Numbered from the stretch's first letter, positions 1-8,306 are shown. The stretch: DNA of 37,299 nt from Streptomyces sp. A0642 (GCF_004795105.1 NZ_SSBL01000044.1:1-37299); one strand, 5' to 3'. Program-made: numbers and translations. The notes: generated by a model not told the origin, from the sequence alone.

Positions 1-32
1 GGCCGTGCTGATCCGCGTGTGCGGCGCCGTGC

Positions 33-1436
33 TCAGGCGATGTGGTCGGCCTCGAGCTCGGCGTGGTACCGGTTCTTGAAACCATGCATCAACTGGCGGA
101 GCAGAGCCGCGCTGCGCGGGTGCCGCACGTTGTGCCGGTCCGACAGGTGTATGTCGAGGACCTCGATGCTGGGGTACGTGTGCTGCTGCCGCACGAACTC
201 GGCGAAGGCCTCGTAGGCGATCTCGCTGAACTCCGCGTCCTCCTGCGCCCACTCCTCGGCCCACTCGTCGGCGGCCTCGACGACGGACTCCGGCTGCTGC
301 GCGCGGAGGGGTGCCTGCCCCGGATCCTGCGCCTGCTGACCCGCCTCGGGGGCCATCGGCATCTGCTCGGTACGGGGACCGGGCACCGCGCCGATCGTGC
401 CGACGTCGCCCAGCGGCCGGGTGCGGCCCCCGGGACCCGCCGGGATCATCACCGGAATCGGCTCCAGCCCCTCCACGTACATCGGGTTGTACGAACCCTC
501 GTACGCCCCGTCCGGAACCGGCGCCGCGAACCACGGGCTGTCATGCGAACCGGGGCCCTCCACGGGCTGCTGAACCGGCTCCTGCTCGTCGGCCCACTCG
601 CCGGGAACCGTCTGGGCGTACTGCTCCCGCTGCTGAACCGGCTGCGGATCCTGCTGCTCCTGCGGCGCCGCGGGCACGAGTTCGGGCTGGGACGCGGTCT
701 CCACGGCCGCGGCGGCGACCTGGGCCGGGGCCGGCGGCAGCAGGACCGGCTCGATCCCGGCCGCGGCGAGCCCCGCGGGCCCCGTCTCGGCCAGCGGGAC
801 GCCGTACTTGGCGAGGCGCAGCGGCATCAGGGACTCGACGGGGGCCTTGCGGCGCCAGCTGCGGCCGAAGCGGGCCTGAAGCCGCGCCTGGTAGATCAAC
901 CGGTCCTGTTCGAGCTTGATGACCTGCTCGTAGGAGCGCAGCTCCCACAGCTTCATCCGCCGCCACAGCCGGAACGTCGGCACCGGGGAGAGCAGCCACC
1001 GGGTGAGGCGGACGCCCTCCATGTGCTTGTCGGCCGTGATGTCGGCGATCCGGCCCACCGCGTGGCGGGCGGCCTCTACGGACACGACGAACAGCACCGG
1101 GATCACCGCGTGCATGCCGGTGCCGAGCGGGTCGGGCCAGGCCGCGGCGCCGTTGAACGCGATCGTCGCCGCGGTCAGCAGCCAGGCCGTCTGACGCAGC
1201 AGCGGGAACGGGATGCGCAGCCAGGTCAGCAGCAGGTCCAGCGCGAGCAGGACGCAGATCCCGGCGTCGATGCCGATCGGGAAGACGAGCGAGAAGTCGC
1301 CGAAGCCCTTCTGCTCGGCGAGTTCGCGCACGGCCGCGTACGAGCCCGCGAAACCGATCGCCGCGATGAGCACCGCACCGGCGACCACGAGCCCGATGAG
1401 TATCCGGTGAGTGCGTGTCAGCTGCATCGCGGCCAC
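33..1436 (-). CDS. DUF2637 membrane protein with C-terminal HTH-like region
   Basis: Predicted 467-residue protein of unknown function. The N-terminal ~115 residues hold four hydrophobic segments (roughly 11-30, 44-62, 72-90, 95-113), the layout of the actinobacterial DUF2637 family, which includes spread-type proteins of Streptomyces plasmids. A basic cytoplasmic stretch follows (RLWRRMKLWELRSYEQ), then a long Pro/Gln/Glu-rich linker. The last ~60 residues (FVRQQHTYPSIEVLDIHL... and RSAALLRQLMHGFKNRY) look like a small helix-turn-helix DNA-binding domain. I place the start at GTG 1436 because GGAGG (minus strand of 1445-1449) lies 8 nt upstream; the ATG at 1427 would be 17 nt away. A membrane anchor plus a DNA-binding tail suggests DNA tethering or membrane-linked regulation, but that is inference. 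Confidence 0.8.
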   Translation of the reverse strand: MAAMQLTRTHRILIGLVVAGAVLIAAIGFAGSYAAVRELAEQKGFGDFSLVFPIGIDAGICVLLALDLLLTWLRIPFPLLRQTAWLLTAATIAFNGAAAWPDPLGTGMHAVIPVLFVVSVEAARHAVGRIADITADKHMEGVRLTRWLLSPVPTFRLWRRMKLWELRSYEQVIKLEQDRLIYQARLQARFGRSWRRKAPVESLMPLRLAKYGVPLAETGPAGLAAAGIEPVLLPPAPAQVAAAAVETASQPELVPAAPQEQQDPQPVQQREQYAQTVPGEWADEQEPVQQPVEGPGSHDSPWFAAPVPDGAYEGSYNPMYVEGLEPIPVMIPAGPGGRTRPLGDVGTIGAVPGPRTEQMPMAPEAGQQAQDPGQAPLRAQQPESVVEAADEWAEEWAQEDAEFSEIAYEAFAEFVRQQHTYPSIEVLDIHLSDRHNVRHPRSAALLRQLMHGFKNRYHAELEADHIA

Positions 1437-1544
1437 CCGCGCCCCCTCCCCAATTCTTTGTCTCCGACGCCCGTTCCAGCGGGACGACTTCGAGTTCCGG
1501 CGGGCACAGCCTGGCACATGCCGGCGCGGGACGGCGCGCGGGGA

Positions 1545-1586
1545 GGGGCGAAGCCCGGTTCCCGCCCGGGAACCGGGCTTCGCCCC
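1545..1586 (-). terminator. 19-bp hairpin terminator
   Basis: Perfect 19-bp inverted repeat (1545-1563 with 1568-1586) around the tetraloop GCCC, 14 nt beyond the stop of the lipoprotein gene that ends at 1600. There is no T-run, as is usual in Streptomyces. It separates that gene from the DUF2637 gene downstream on the same strand. Confidence 0.85.
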
Positions 1587-1599
1587 GGCAGCGGAGCGG

Positions 1600-2421
1600 T
1601 CAGCTCGTCTTCTTGCCCGAGGCCGACGCGGAGGCCTTCGCCTCGGCCCCGGCGGTGCTGGAGGGCTTGGGCGACGTGGACGGCTTCGGCGAGCCGCTCG
1701 GCTCTCCGCCGCCGTTGGCGGCCGCCACCGCGGCCACCGCCTCCTTCGCCGCCTTCTCGGCGCCCGCCAGGATGTCCGAGGCGGACGGGACCTTGGCGCC
1801 CGCGTAGCCCGCGCCGTTGTAGTTGACGGTGACGACGACGTTGCCCGTACGGGCGATGACCGTCGCGTACCGGAAGTCCTCACCCGTCTTGGTGAGGTCG
1901 TACGTGACCTTGGTGGCCGCTTCGCCGATCGAGCCGACGGGGGCCGTGGTGAGCTTCTTCGCACCCTCGGCCGCCTGGGCCTTGGCGATCTGCTTCGTGT
2001 AGTCCGCCTCGGCGCGCTCCGAGCCGCTGCCCAGCGACTGGTCGGACGCGAAGCGGGTGAAGCCGACGTCCAGCCAGCGGTACTGGGAACCCTTGACGCC
2101 GTTGTCGTCCAGGCCGTTCCAGGAGCAGCCGCCGCGGGCGGCGGTGTCGCTGGACTTGCCGCGGATGCCGCTCTTGTTCTTGGCCGAGGGCACCAGGGAC
2201 TTGACCGTCTTCGCGGTGACCGACTTGCAGGGGTCGGGCAGTTCGGCGAACCTGGCCGGCGCGACGGCCGGTTCGGTCTTCGTCGCCTCCGGCGCCGCGG
2301 ACGACGAGGAGGCGTCGTCCTTCTTGCCGTCGGAGTCCGACGAGCAGCCGGCGACGACGAGCATCACCGGAACGGCGGCGCAGGCGAGTATGCGGGCGAG
2401 TCGCGGGGCTGATCGGTGCAT
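1600..2421 (-). CDS. DUF3558-type secreted lipoprotein
   Basis: Predicted 273-residue exported lipoprotein. The N-terminus has basic residues, a hydrophobic core (ILACAAVPVMLVV) and a lipobox ending AGC, followed by a Ser/Asp/Lys-rich tether. The body matches the DUF3558 pattern: LPDPCKSVTAKTVKSLVPSA, then a second cysteine in GGCSWNG, a WLDVGFTRF strand and a closing NVVVTVNYNGA segment. The two body cysteines probably form a disulfide outside the cell. The C-terminal ~40 residues are Ser/Pro/Lys-rich low-complexity sequence. ATG 2421 has AAGGA just upstream. The molecular role of DUF3558 proteins is unknown. A second, diverged copy lies upstream at 2601-3497. Confidence 0.85.
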   Translation of the reverse strand: MHRSAPRLARILACAAVPVMLVVAGCSSDSDGKKDDASSSSAAPEATKTEPAVAPARFAELPDPCKSVTAKTVKSLVPSAKNKSGIRGKSSDTAARGGCSWNGLDDNGVKGSQYRWLDVGFTRFASDQSLGSGSERAEADYTKQIAKAQAAEGAKKLTTAPVGSIGEAATKVTYDLTKTGEDFRYATVIARTGNVVVTVNYNGAGYAGAKVPSASDILAGAEKAAKEAVAAVAAANGGGEPSGSPKPSTSPKPSSTAGAEAKASASASGKKTS

Positions 2422-2553
2422 GGTTCCTTCACTCGGGTGGCGCGGCGTCGGGGTGCCGGACGGATCGGTGGGCAGGGACGGGCGGTCGGCCGGCGGGTGG
2501 TTCCGGAGGGCCACGGTACGACGGACCGGCCCCGGATGCCGCCTCGGCCGGAA

Positions 2554-2577
2554 GGTCCGCGGGCCGCCCCGCGGACC
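2554..2577 (-). terminator. 10-bp hairpin terminator
   Basis: GGTCCGCGGG (2554-2563) pairs perfectly with CCCGCGGACC (2568-2577) around loop CCGC, shortly after the stop of the 2601-3497 gene. It probably ends that transcript before the next lipoprotein gene. Confidence 0.65.
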
Positions 2578-2600
2578 GTCCGGGGCGGCCGGGGACGGGG

Positions 2601-3497
2601 TTATCCGCTCAGCCCGTCGACCAGCTTCTCGCCCAGTGCCTGGGCCTTCTCCTGGAGTTCCTTGCTGTCGGGGACCTCGGTGGACAGGGCCGGCTGCGCG
2701 GTGTACTCGATGGTGACGATGACGTTCGATGTGCGGAACACCACGCTCACCGTGCGGTGCTGTGCGGTGGAACCTGCCCGGGTGAGCAGATCGTCCAGAA
2801 ACGCACTGTCCCCGAGCTGGTCGAGGACACGGGGCTGAAGGTTCTCGGCGGGGCCGCCGGCCGTGTCGCCGCCCGCGTCGCCGCCGGTGCCGCCGTCCGG
2901 GGTCGCACCGGCGGCGTCGTCCGCGCTGCCGGTCGCGCCGGGGCCGGGTGTCGCGCCCGTCTTCCCGTCGGCTCCGCCCTTGCCTCCGGCCTCCCCGCTC
3001 CCCGTCGGTGACCCCTCGGGCGAAGCACTGCCCTTCTCGGCGTCGTCCGCGGGGGAGGCCGAGGGGAGGTCCGCGGCCTCCTCCTTCTTCGCGTACACCT
3101 CACGGGCACGGTCGTCGTCGCTCACGGCCGGGTCGTACGAGACGACCCGCTCGAAGTCGATGGCGATGCTGCGGGAGGAGTCGGGCGCGTCGGACTTCCA
3201 GCGGCAGCCGACGCGGCGGTCCGTGTCGAACGTTCCGGCGGGGGTGCCCTCGTACACCTTCTCCTGCTGGGCCTCGGGCAGCTGCGCGGCGCCGGGCAGC
3301 AGGTCCTTCAGGGTCGCGAGGGGGATGGCGCGGCAGGCCTCGGGAAGGGTGCGGTACTTGCCCGGGGGCGCGGCGGCGACGGCCAGGGTGCCGGGCTTGC
3401 TGTCGGTGGCGGATGCGTCGCCTTCGGTGCCGGCACTGCAGCCGGCGACGAGTGCCGCGATCAGCACGGCGCCTGGTACGTACGCCATTCGTCGCAC
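2601..3497 (-). CDS. DUF3558-like secreted lipoprotein
   Basis: Predicted 298-residue lipoprotein related in architecture to its neighbour at 1600-2421. It has a lipobox (ALVAGC), a conserved LPEACRAIPLATLKDLLPGAA segment, a second cysteine in RVGCRWKS, and a C-terminal NVIVTIEYTAQPA strand equivalent to NVVVTVNYNGA in the neighbour. A ~90-residue Gly/Ala/Asp/Pro-rich insert (about residues 155-245) interrupts the domain and is probably disordered. GTG 3497 is preferred because GGAG lies 9 nt upstream; the ATG at 3488 would leave an 18-nt gap. The pair looks like an old tandem duplication. The function is unknown, presumably on the outer face of the membrane. Confidence 0.8.
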   Translation of the reverse strand: MRRMAYVPGAVLIAALVAGCSAGTEGDASATDSKPGTLAVAAAPPGKYRTLPEACRAIPLATLKDLLPGAAQLPEAQQEKVYEGTPAGTFDTDRRVGCRWKSDAPDSSRSIAIDFERVVSYDPAVSDDDRAREVYAKKEEAADLPSASPADDAEKGSASPEGSPTGSGEAGGKGGADGKTGATPGPGATGSADDAAGATPDGGTGGDAGGDTAGGPAENLQPRVLDQLGDSAFLDDLLTRAGSTAQHRTVSVVFRTSNVIVTIEYTAQPALSTEVPDSKELQEKAQALGEKLVDGLSG

Positions 3498-3658
3498 GGT
3501 CCTGGGCTCCCTTCGCACGAAAAACGGTTGCCGCTCGATGGCGGCCGGTGGACACAATGTCTATCGCACGCGCCGCCGTGAATGCCGGTCGACCGACTCT
3601 TTTGCCGACCTTGGCACCGGTTTTGCGCTTTCGGTCTTTCCGGGGGAATCGAGGGGTT

Positions 3659-4852
3659 ATGTCGTATGTAGAGGTGCCGGGTGCGAAGGTGCCCATCCGC
3701 ATGTGGGCCGATCCGGCTTCGGTCGAGGACGTCGCCATGCAGCAGCTGCGCAACGTCGCCACCCTGCCGTGGATCAAGGGTCTGGCCGTGATGCCGGACG
3801 TCCACTTCGGCAAGGGCGCCACGGTCGGCTCGGTCATCGCGATGCACGGAGCGGTCTGCCCGGCGGCGGTGGGCGTGGACATCGGCTGCGGCATGTCCGC
3901 GGTGAAGACGTCCCTGACCGCCAACGACCTGCCCGGTGACCTCTCCCCGCTCCGGTCGAAGATCGAGCAGGCCATCCCGGTGGGCCGCGGGCTGCACGAC
4001 GAGCCGGTGGATCCGGACCGGCTGCACGACCTCTCGGCGCCCCGCTGGGACGACTTCTGGGCTCGGTTCGACGGGGTGGCCGAAGCGGTCAAATTCCGTC
4101 AGGAACGTGCCACAAAGCAGATGGGAACGCTCGGCGGGGGGAATCATCACATCGAGGTCTCCCTGGACGAAGCCGACGCCGTGTGGCTGACACTGCACTC
4201 CGGATCACGGGCCATCGGCAAGGAACTTGCCGACTTCCACATCGGTCAGGCGCAGAAGCTGGCACACAACCAGGGCCTGGTCGACCGTGATCTGGCTGTC
4301 TTCCTTGCGGACACCCCGGAGATGGCGGCCTATCGTAACGATCTCTTCTGGGCGCAGGAGTACGCGAAGTACAACCGCGCGACGATGATGGCCATCCTGA
4401 AAAGCGTGGTGCGCAAGGAGTTCAAGAAGGCGAGCGTGACCTTCGGCCAGGAAGTCAGCTGCCACCACAACTACGTGGCGGAGGAGCGGTACGAGGGCAT
4501 GGACCTGCTGGTCACCCGCAAGGGGGCGATTCGGGCGGGCAGCGGCGAACTGGGGATCATTCCGGGCTCGATGGGCACGGCCACATACATCGTGAAAGGC
4601 CTCGGCAACGAGAAGGCGTTCAATTCCGCCTCGCATGGAGCGGGCCGTCGAATGAGCCGTAACGCAGCCAAGAAGCGGTTCTCGACACGTGACCTGGTGG
4701 AGCAGACTCAAGGGGTTGAGTGCCGCAAGGACTCCGGCGTCGTGGACGAGATACCCGCCGCGTACAAGCCCATCGAGCAGGTCATGCAGCAGCAGCGCGA
4801 CCTGGTCGAGGTCGTCGCGAAGCTGAAGCAGGTCGTCTGCGTGAAGGGCTGA
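3659..4852 (+). CDS. rtcB: RtcB RNA-splicing ligase
   Basis: Full-length RtcB (397 residues), the GTP- and Mn2+-dependent ligase that joins RNA 2',3'-cyclic phosphate or 3'-phosphate ends to 5'-OH ends, acting in RNA repair and tRNA splicing. Visible hallmarks are the metal-site motif DIGCGM (Cys77), the GGGNHHIEV motif, HSGSRAIG, and NSASHGAGRRMSR, whose His326 is the expected GMP attachment residue. The C-terminus (VCVKG) is intact. The open frame extends far upstream through the lipoprotein gene on the other strand, but homology begins at ATG 3659 (MSYVEVPGAKVPIRMW), preceded by GAGGGG. No archease or RtcA gene is adjacent. A convergent LAGLIDADG endonuclease gene follows. Confidence 0.95.
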   Translation: MSYVEVPGAKVPIRMWADPASVEDVAMQQLRNVATLPWIKGLAVMPDVHFGKGATVGSVIAMHGAVCPAAVGVDIGCGMSAVKTSLTANDLPGDLSPLRSKIEQAIPVGRGLHDEPVDPDRLHDLSAPRWDDFWARFDGVAEAVKFRQERATKQMGTLGGGNHHIEVSLDEADAVWLTLHSGSRAIGKELADFHIGQAQKLAHNQGLVDRDLAVFLADTPEMAAYRNDLFWAQEYAKYNRATMMAILKSVVRKEFKKASVTFGQEVSCHHNYVAEERYEGMDLLVTRKGAIRAGSGELGIIPGSMGTATYIVKGLGNEKAFNSASHGAGRRMSRNAAKKRFSTRDLVEQTQGVECRKDSGVVDEIPAAYKPIEQVMQQQRDLVEVVAKLKQVVCVKG

Positions 4853-4893
4853 AGCGTGGGCGGAGGCCGCCTTGGACGGCCTCCGCCCACGCT
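4853..4893. terminator. 17-bp bidirectional hairpin terminator
   Basis: Perfect 17-bp stem (4853-4869 with 4877-4893), loop CCTTGGA, starting one base after the rtcB stop and ending 4 nt before the stop of the convergent endonuclease gene. It can serve both genes. Confidence 0.9.
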
Positions 4894-4897
4894 CGGG

Positions 4898-5782
4898 CTA
4901 CTGGCTGGGTGTCCCGTCAGCGGGTGTGGGGATCCGGCCGGATTTCAGCCGCCACAGCCGCATCGAGCAACTGGCCTCACTCCGGTCGAGTTCAGGCGCC
5001 GCGGCGACGGCGCTGTCGAGCCGGACGAGGACCTCGTCCTCCCAGGGCTTCCAACGCCGATTCTTGCCGCGGGGCTTCACCCCCGGAGGGCGCTGCCAGG
5101 CGAAGACGGTTCCGGCAGCCTCCTGTTTGCGGCGCAGCGCGAGGCAGCCGGGGTAGTAGAGGTGTGCGGCCAGGCGTACGGCGGCTTCCATGGTGTACAT
5201 GACGTTGTAGATGCCATCACGAGCGTTGCGTTTGATGTAGCGCTGAGCCCCGGTTACCTGCTTCGCGTAGAAGCAGAGGTAGGCCCCCACGGCTGTGCTG
5301 GCCGTGGTCAGGGACACGAAGGGGAATCCCTGGCCAGTGATGCCCACTGACCCGTCTGCGTCGATGACTCCGCGAAGGTAGTCGCGGGCTGAGAAGTCCA
5401 CCCGGGGCGGCGTGATGCGCCGCGACTTTCGCCCGTAGGGGATCCCCAGCTCATTGATCAAGGACCTGGCTTCCAGGGAGCAGAGGGACCAGATCGCCGA
5501 GTGGTGGCGGTCGGCGAAGTTAGTGGCCCGGATGCGCTCGGTGATACTGCTGTGGTACGGGGTCAGCCGCTGGAACTCACGGAGAATCGCGACGTCCCGC
5601 ACGTTGATTTCGACAGTCAGGCGCCCCTTTTGGCCGGATCCGGCGGAGAGATGGCCGTCTGCTTGAACGAAACCGAACATGTAGCTGTATTCGGGATCGG
5701 TGAGGTCCATGAACCCCGTTGAGCGGGGAACGAGATCGCTGACTTCGAAGAGTGCGGGCGCGTTAAGGTCGTGCTCAGCCAC
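4898..5782 (-). CDS. Free-standing LAGLIDADG endonuclease-family protein
   Basis: Predicted 294-residue double-motif LAGLIDADG protein. Motif 1 is MFGFVQADG (residues 35-43) and motif 2 is LRGVIDADG (136-144). Both keep the acidic residue that binds catalytic metal, so the nuclease fold may be active. The C-terminal ~45 residues (NRRWKPWEDEVL... CSMRLWRLKSG) resemble a Myb/SANT-like helix-turn-helix, a common DNA-recognition add-on. I prefer GTG 5782, with GAGG 6 nt upstream, over the in-frame ATG at 5887: the extra 35 codons span a strong hairpin and use atypical codons. Sampled rows are about 62-65% G+C against about 73% in the neighbour, suggesting transfer. The gene is not inside a recognisable intron or intein. 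Confidence 0.85.
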   Translation of the reverse strand: MAEHDLNAPALFEVSDLVPRSTGFMDLTDPEYSYMFGFVQADGHLSAGSGQKGRLTVEINVRDVAILREFQRLTPYHSSITERIRATNFADRHHSAIWSLCSLEARSLINELGIPYGRKSRRITPPRVDFSARDYLRGVIDADGSVGITGQGFPFVSLTTASTAVGAYLCFYAKQVTGAQRYIKRNARDGIYNVMYTMEAAVRLAAHLYYPGCLALRRKQEAAGTVFAWQRPPGVKPRGKNRRWKPWEDEVLVRLDSAVAAAPELDRSEASCSMRLWRLKSGRIPTPADGTPSQ

Positions 5783-5808
5783 GGGAAGCCTCAGTTCCTC
5801 GGTGGTGA

Positions 5809-5844
5809 GGCTCTCGGCCGGGATTACAGTCCCGGCCGAGAGCC
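5809..5844 (-). terminator. 15-bp hairpin between the SDR and endonuclease genes
   Basis: Perfect 15-bp stem (5809-5823 with 5830-5844), loop TTACAG. It lies about 95 nt after the short-chain dehydrogenase stop and just before the preferred endonuclease start, so it probably terminates upstream transcription. Its presence argues against the longer endonuclease start. Confidence 0.75.
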
Positions 5845-5938
5845 GTCTGAATGAGTTGTGACCGAGCGTATGCCGGGCGGGCGCCATCGCTTCGAGTGAT
5901 CGAAAGGATTCGCCCGGACGGGTGATACGTGACTTTCG

Positions 5939-6697
5939 TCAGACCGTGCGGTGCACCTTCGAGTTGGAGGCCTGGGCGCGCGGGCGGACCACCAGGAGGT
6001 CGATGTTGACGTGGCTGGGGCGGGTGATGGCCCAGGTGATCGTGTCGGCCACGTCGTCCGCGGTGAGGGGGGCGTCGACGCCCGCGTAGACCTTGGCGGC
6101 CTTCTCCGCGTCGCCGCGGAAGCGGGTGGTGGCGAACTCCTCGGTCTTGACCATGCCGGGCGCGACCTCGATGACGCGGACCGGGGTGCCGACGATCTCG
6201 AGGCGCAGGGTCTCCGCCAGGACGTGCTCGCCGTGCTTGGCGGCCACGTAGCCGCCGCCGCCCTCGTAGGTGGAGAGGCCGGCGGTCGAGGAGAGGATGA
6301 CCACCGTGCCGTTCCCGCTCGCGGTGAGGGCGGGGAGCAGGGCCTGGGTGACGTTGAGTGTGCCGATGACGTTGGTCTCGTACATCTGGCGCCAGTCCGC
6401 CGGGTCCCCGGTGGCCACCGGGTCCGCCCCGAGCGCGCCGCCCGCGTTGTTGACGAGGACGGCGAGGGTGCGGAAGGCGGTGGCGAACTCGTCCACCGCT
6501 GCCCGGTCGGTGACGTCCAGGGCGTAGGCCGTGGCCTCGTGACCCGCCTCGGTGATCTCGGCGGCGAGCGCCTCGATGCGGTCCTTGCGGCGGGCGGTCA
6601 GCACCACGCGGAAGCCGGCGGCCGCCAGCTGCCGGGCGGTCGCGGCGCCGATGCCGCTGCTCGCTCCGGTGATGACGGCGATGGGGGATGCGGCCAT
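5939..6697 (-). CDS. Short-chain dehydrogenase/reductase
   Basis: 252-residue classical SDR, length typical of the family. The N-terminal nucleotide motif is TGASSGIG and TARRKDR suggests an NADP preference. NNAGG, the catalytic serine region ILSSTAG and the YVAAKHG (YxxxK) motif are all present, followed by PGMVKTEE. The overall pattern resembles YdfG-type reductases that oxidise or reduce small 3-hydroxy acids, but the substrate cannot be assigned. ATG 6697 has GAGGAG upstream. It follows the YnfA-like gene by 54 nt on the same strand, so the two may be cotranscribed. Confidence 0.9.
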   Translation of the reverse strand: MAASPIAVITGASSGIGAATARQLAAAGFRVVLTARRKDRIEALAAEITEAGHEATAYALDVTDRAAVDEFATAFRTLAVLVNNAGGALGADPVATGDPADWRQMYETNVIGTLNVTQALLPALTASGNGTVVILSSTAGLSTYEGGGGYVAAKHGEHVLAETLRLEIVGTPVRVIEVAPGMVKTEEFATTRFRGDAEKAAKVYAGVDAPLTADDVADTITWAITRPSHVNIDLLVVRPRAQASNSKVHRTV

Positions 6698-6751
6698 GGC
6701 GGGCTCCTCGGGCAGCTGATCGGTACGGGGCCAGGATAGGCAGGGGCGTGG

Positions 6752-7087
6752 TCAGTGGTTGCGGGGGGCGTACATGATCACGGCCATGCCGGCCAGGCAG
6801 ATCAGCGCACCCGTCACGTCCCAGCGGTCGGGCCGGTAGCCGTCGGCGGCCATGCCCCAGGCGATCGACCCCACGACGAAGACTCCGCCGTACGCGGCGA
6901 GCACCCGGCCGAACTCGCCGTCGGGCTGAAGCGTGGCGACGAAGCCGTAGGCGGCCAGGGCGATGACGCCCCCGCCGATCCAGGCCCAGCCCCGATGCTC
7001 GCGGAATCCCTGCCAGACCAGCCAGGCGCCGCCGATCTCGAAGAGGGCGGCGACGACGAAGAGGGCGAGGGAGCGGAGCACGGACAT
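6752..7087 (-). CDS. YnfA/UPF0060 family membrane protein
   Basis: 111-residue protein with four predicted transmembrane helices. The hallmark motifs are FEIGGAWLVWQ in helix 1, the LQPDGEFGRVLAAYGGVFV loop-helix, and the closing GALICLAGMAVIMYAPR segment. YnfA proteins are inner-membrane proteins structurally related to small multidrug resistance (EmrE-like) transporters; their physiological substrate is uncertain. ATG 7087 is the only plausible start, but no clear Shine-Dalgarno sequence is visible. Next on the strand is the SDR gene. The divergent secreted-protein gene shares the A+T-rich stretch around 7136-7170. Confidence 0.9.
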   Translation of the reverse strand: MSVLRSLALFVVAALFEIGGAWLVWQGFREHRGWAWIGGGVIALAAYGFVATLQPDGEFGRVLAAYGGVFVVGSIAWGMAADGYRPDRWDVTGALICLAGMAVIMYAPRNH

Positions 7088-7174
7088 GGGGGCAGGGTGC
7101 CATGGGTGCGCGGCCGGACGCGCCGAACCGGTGGGTAAATAAGGATAATTCGTGAGGATCTGTATCTTCAGTGC

Positions 7175-7720
7175 ATGGTATTGAGGCGTAAGGCTCTGCT
7201 GGGGGTGGCCGCTGCGGCGGCGATGGCGTCGACACTGGCGCCGGGTGCGGGCGGGACGGCCGCGGCCGTCGGTGACCCCGTCGGCGCGTCCGCCCGTGCG
7301 CCCGGGGGTGCGGCCGGTGTGCGGAACATCGCGCCGGAGGCGGACGTCTCGCACCACGGGCACGTCTCGCTGTGGGGGTACGGGCTCGGGGTCTGGCTGC
7401 GCAGCGAGAACCGCGGGCCGTCGGACCTGGCGGGAGTGACCGTGCGGGTGCGGACCTCCGTACCGCTGGCCGCCCGCCAGGAGCTGCCGCGGGAGTGTCT
7501 GCGGGCCGGCCGGTCGACCGTGCTGTGCCGGACGGGCGCGTTGCGCGCGGACGGTTCCGCGCCGTGGCAGCTCGCCCTCGAACTGCGGCTCGCGGGCCGG
7601 CCGGCGGAGGTCGTCGTACGGATCGACACGGTGTGGAACGGCGGCGCGACCGACCGGAACGCGAAGAACAGCGAGCACGAGGTGCTGGCGCCCGCCACGG
7701 GGGACGAGTACGTCTTCTGA
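7175..7720 (+). CDS. Secreted protein with a DUF11/CARDB-like beta domain
   Basis: 181-residue predicted exported protein. It has a signal peptide (VLRRKALLGVAAAAAMASTLAPGA, probable cleavage near residue 30). The mature part has the pattern of an immunoglobulin-like repeat: LRSENRGPSDLAGVTVRVRTSVP, paired cysteines (RECLRAG and TVLCRTG), and a final VVVRIDTVWNG strand. This resembles DUF11/CARDB domains found in Streptomyces surface proteins; the similarity is judged by eye. No enzymatic motif is seen. ATG 7175 has no Shine-Dalgarno sequence, but TATCTT (7163-7168) lies 6 nt upstream, which suggests a leaderless transcript. Confidence 0.7.
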   Translation: MVLRRKALLGVAAAAAMASTLAPGAGGTAAAVGDPVGASARAPGGAAGVRNIAPEADVSHHGHVSLWGYGLGVWLRSENRGPSDLAGVTVRVRTSVPLAARQELPRECLRAGRSTVLCRTGALRADGSAPWQLALELRLAGRPAEVVVRIDTVWNGGATDRNAKNSEHEVLAPATGDEYVF

Positions 7721-7806
7721 CGCTGACCGTGGGCGGTGGCGAGGTCCCGCGCACCGGCTCTGGGCTCCGGTCCCCGGGGAAGTTCTCTGCTTCGTACACT
7801 CTCTGC

Positions 7807-8289
7807 ATGCCGCAGAAGTCATCCACTCCGGGCCGCAGCATGCTGCTGGCCGAACTGGCCGTCACCTCGCGCCGCTACATGGCGTCGTACGCCCTGTTCA
7901 ACCAGGCCCTGGCCGACCACCTGCGGCTGCACCCGACGGACCTGCAGTGCCTGAACCTGCTCGGTCTGGAGGCCGGGCCCGTCACCACGGGGCGGGTCGC
8001 GGAGCTGACCGGGCTCACCACCGGCTCGGCGACCCGGCTCGTCGACCGGCTGGAGCGGGCCGGGTACGTGACCCGCGCACGGGACACGGCCGACCGGCGG
8101 CGGGTGCTGGTGGCGACCGTGCCCGAGCGGATGGCGGAGTTCGGCGCGCTCTGGGAGCGGCTGAACGGCGGCTGGGCGGCCCTGTTCGAGGAGTACGGGG
8201 ACGACGAGGTCGCCTTCCTCATCGCCCACATGCGGCGGACGGTGGAGCTGAGCGGCCAGCAGGTCGAGCGGCTGCGCGAGACGCCGTGA
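7807..8289 (+). CDS. MarR-family transcriptional regulator
   Basis: 160-residue winged-helix regulator. The DNA-binding domain includes TGRVAELTGLTTGSATRLVDRLERAGYVTRARDTADRRRVLV, with recognition helix and the DxRR wing typical of MarR proteins; flanking helices supply the dimer interface. The ligand is unknown. ATG 7807 lies 6 nt after TACACT (7795-7800), with no Shine-Dalgarno sequence, so the message is probably leaderless. It has no divergent target gene of its own: the secreted-protein gene precedes it on the same strand and the Mut7-C gene converges on it. Confidence 0.9.
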   Translation: MPQKSSTPGRSMLLAELAVTSRRYMASYALFNQALADHLRLHPTDLQCLNLLGLEAGPVTTGRVAELTGLTTGSATRLVDRLERAGYVTRARDTADRRRVLVATVPERMAEFGALWERLNGGWAALFEEYGDDEVAFLIAHMRRTVELSGQQVERLRETP

Positions 8290-8306
8290 CGGACCGGCAC
8301 GCGGGC

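Noticed and set aside
3612..3627. TGGCAC-N5-TTGCG upstream of rtcB looks like a sigma-54 promoter, and E. coli rtcBA is sigma-54 dependent.
   Set aside because: Streptomyces and other actinobacteria are not known to have sigma-54, so the match is taken as coincidence. It would matter only if an rpoN gene were found in this genome.
2948..3658. In-frame N-terminal extension of RtcB by more than 230 codons.
   Set aside because: It is Arg/Pro-rich, overlaps the lipoprotein gene on the other strand, and RtcB homology starts exactly at ATG 3659.
5783..5887. An upstream ATG giving the endonuclease 35 more residues.
   Set aside because: The segment holds a perfect 15-bp hairpin and atypical codons, while GTG 5782 has a well-spaced GAGG.
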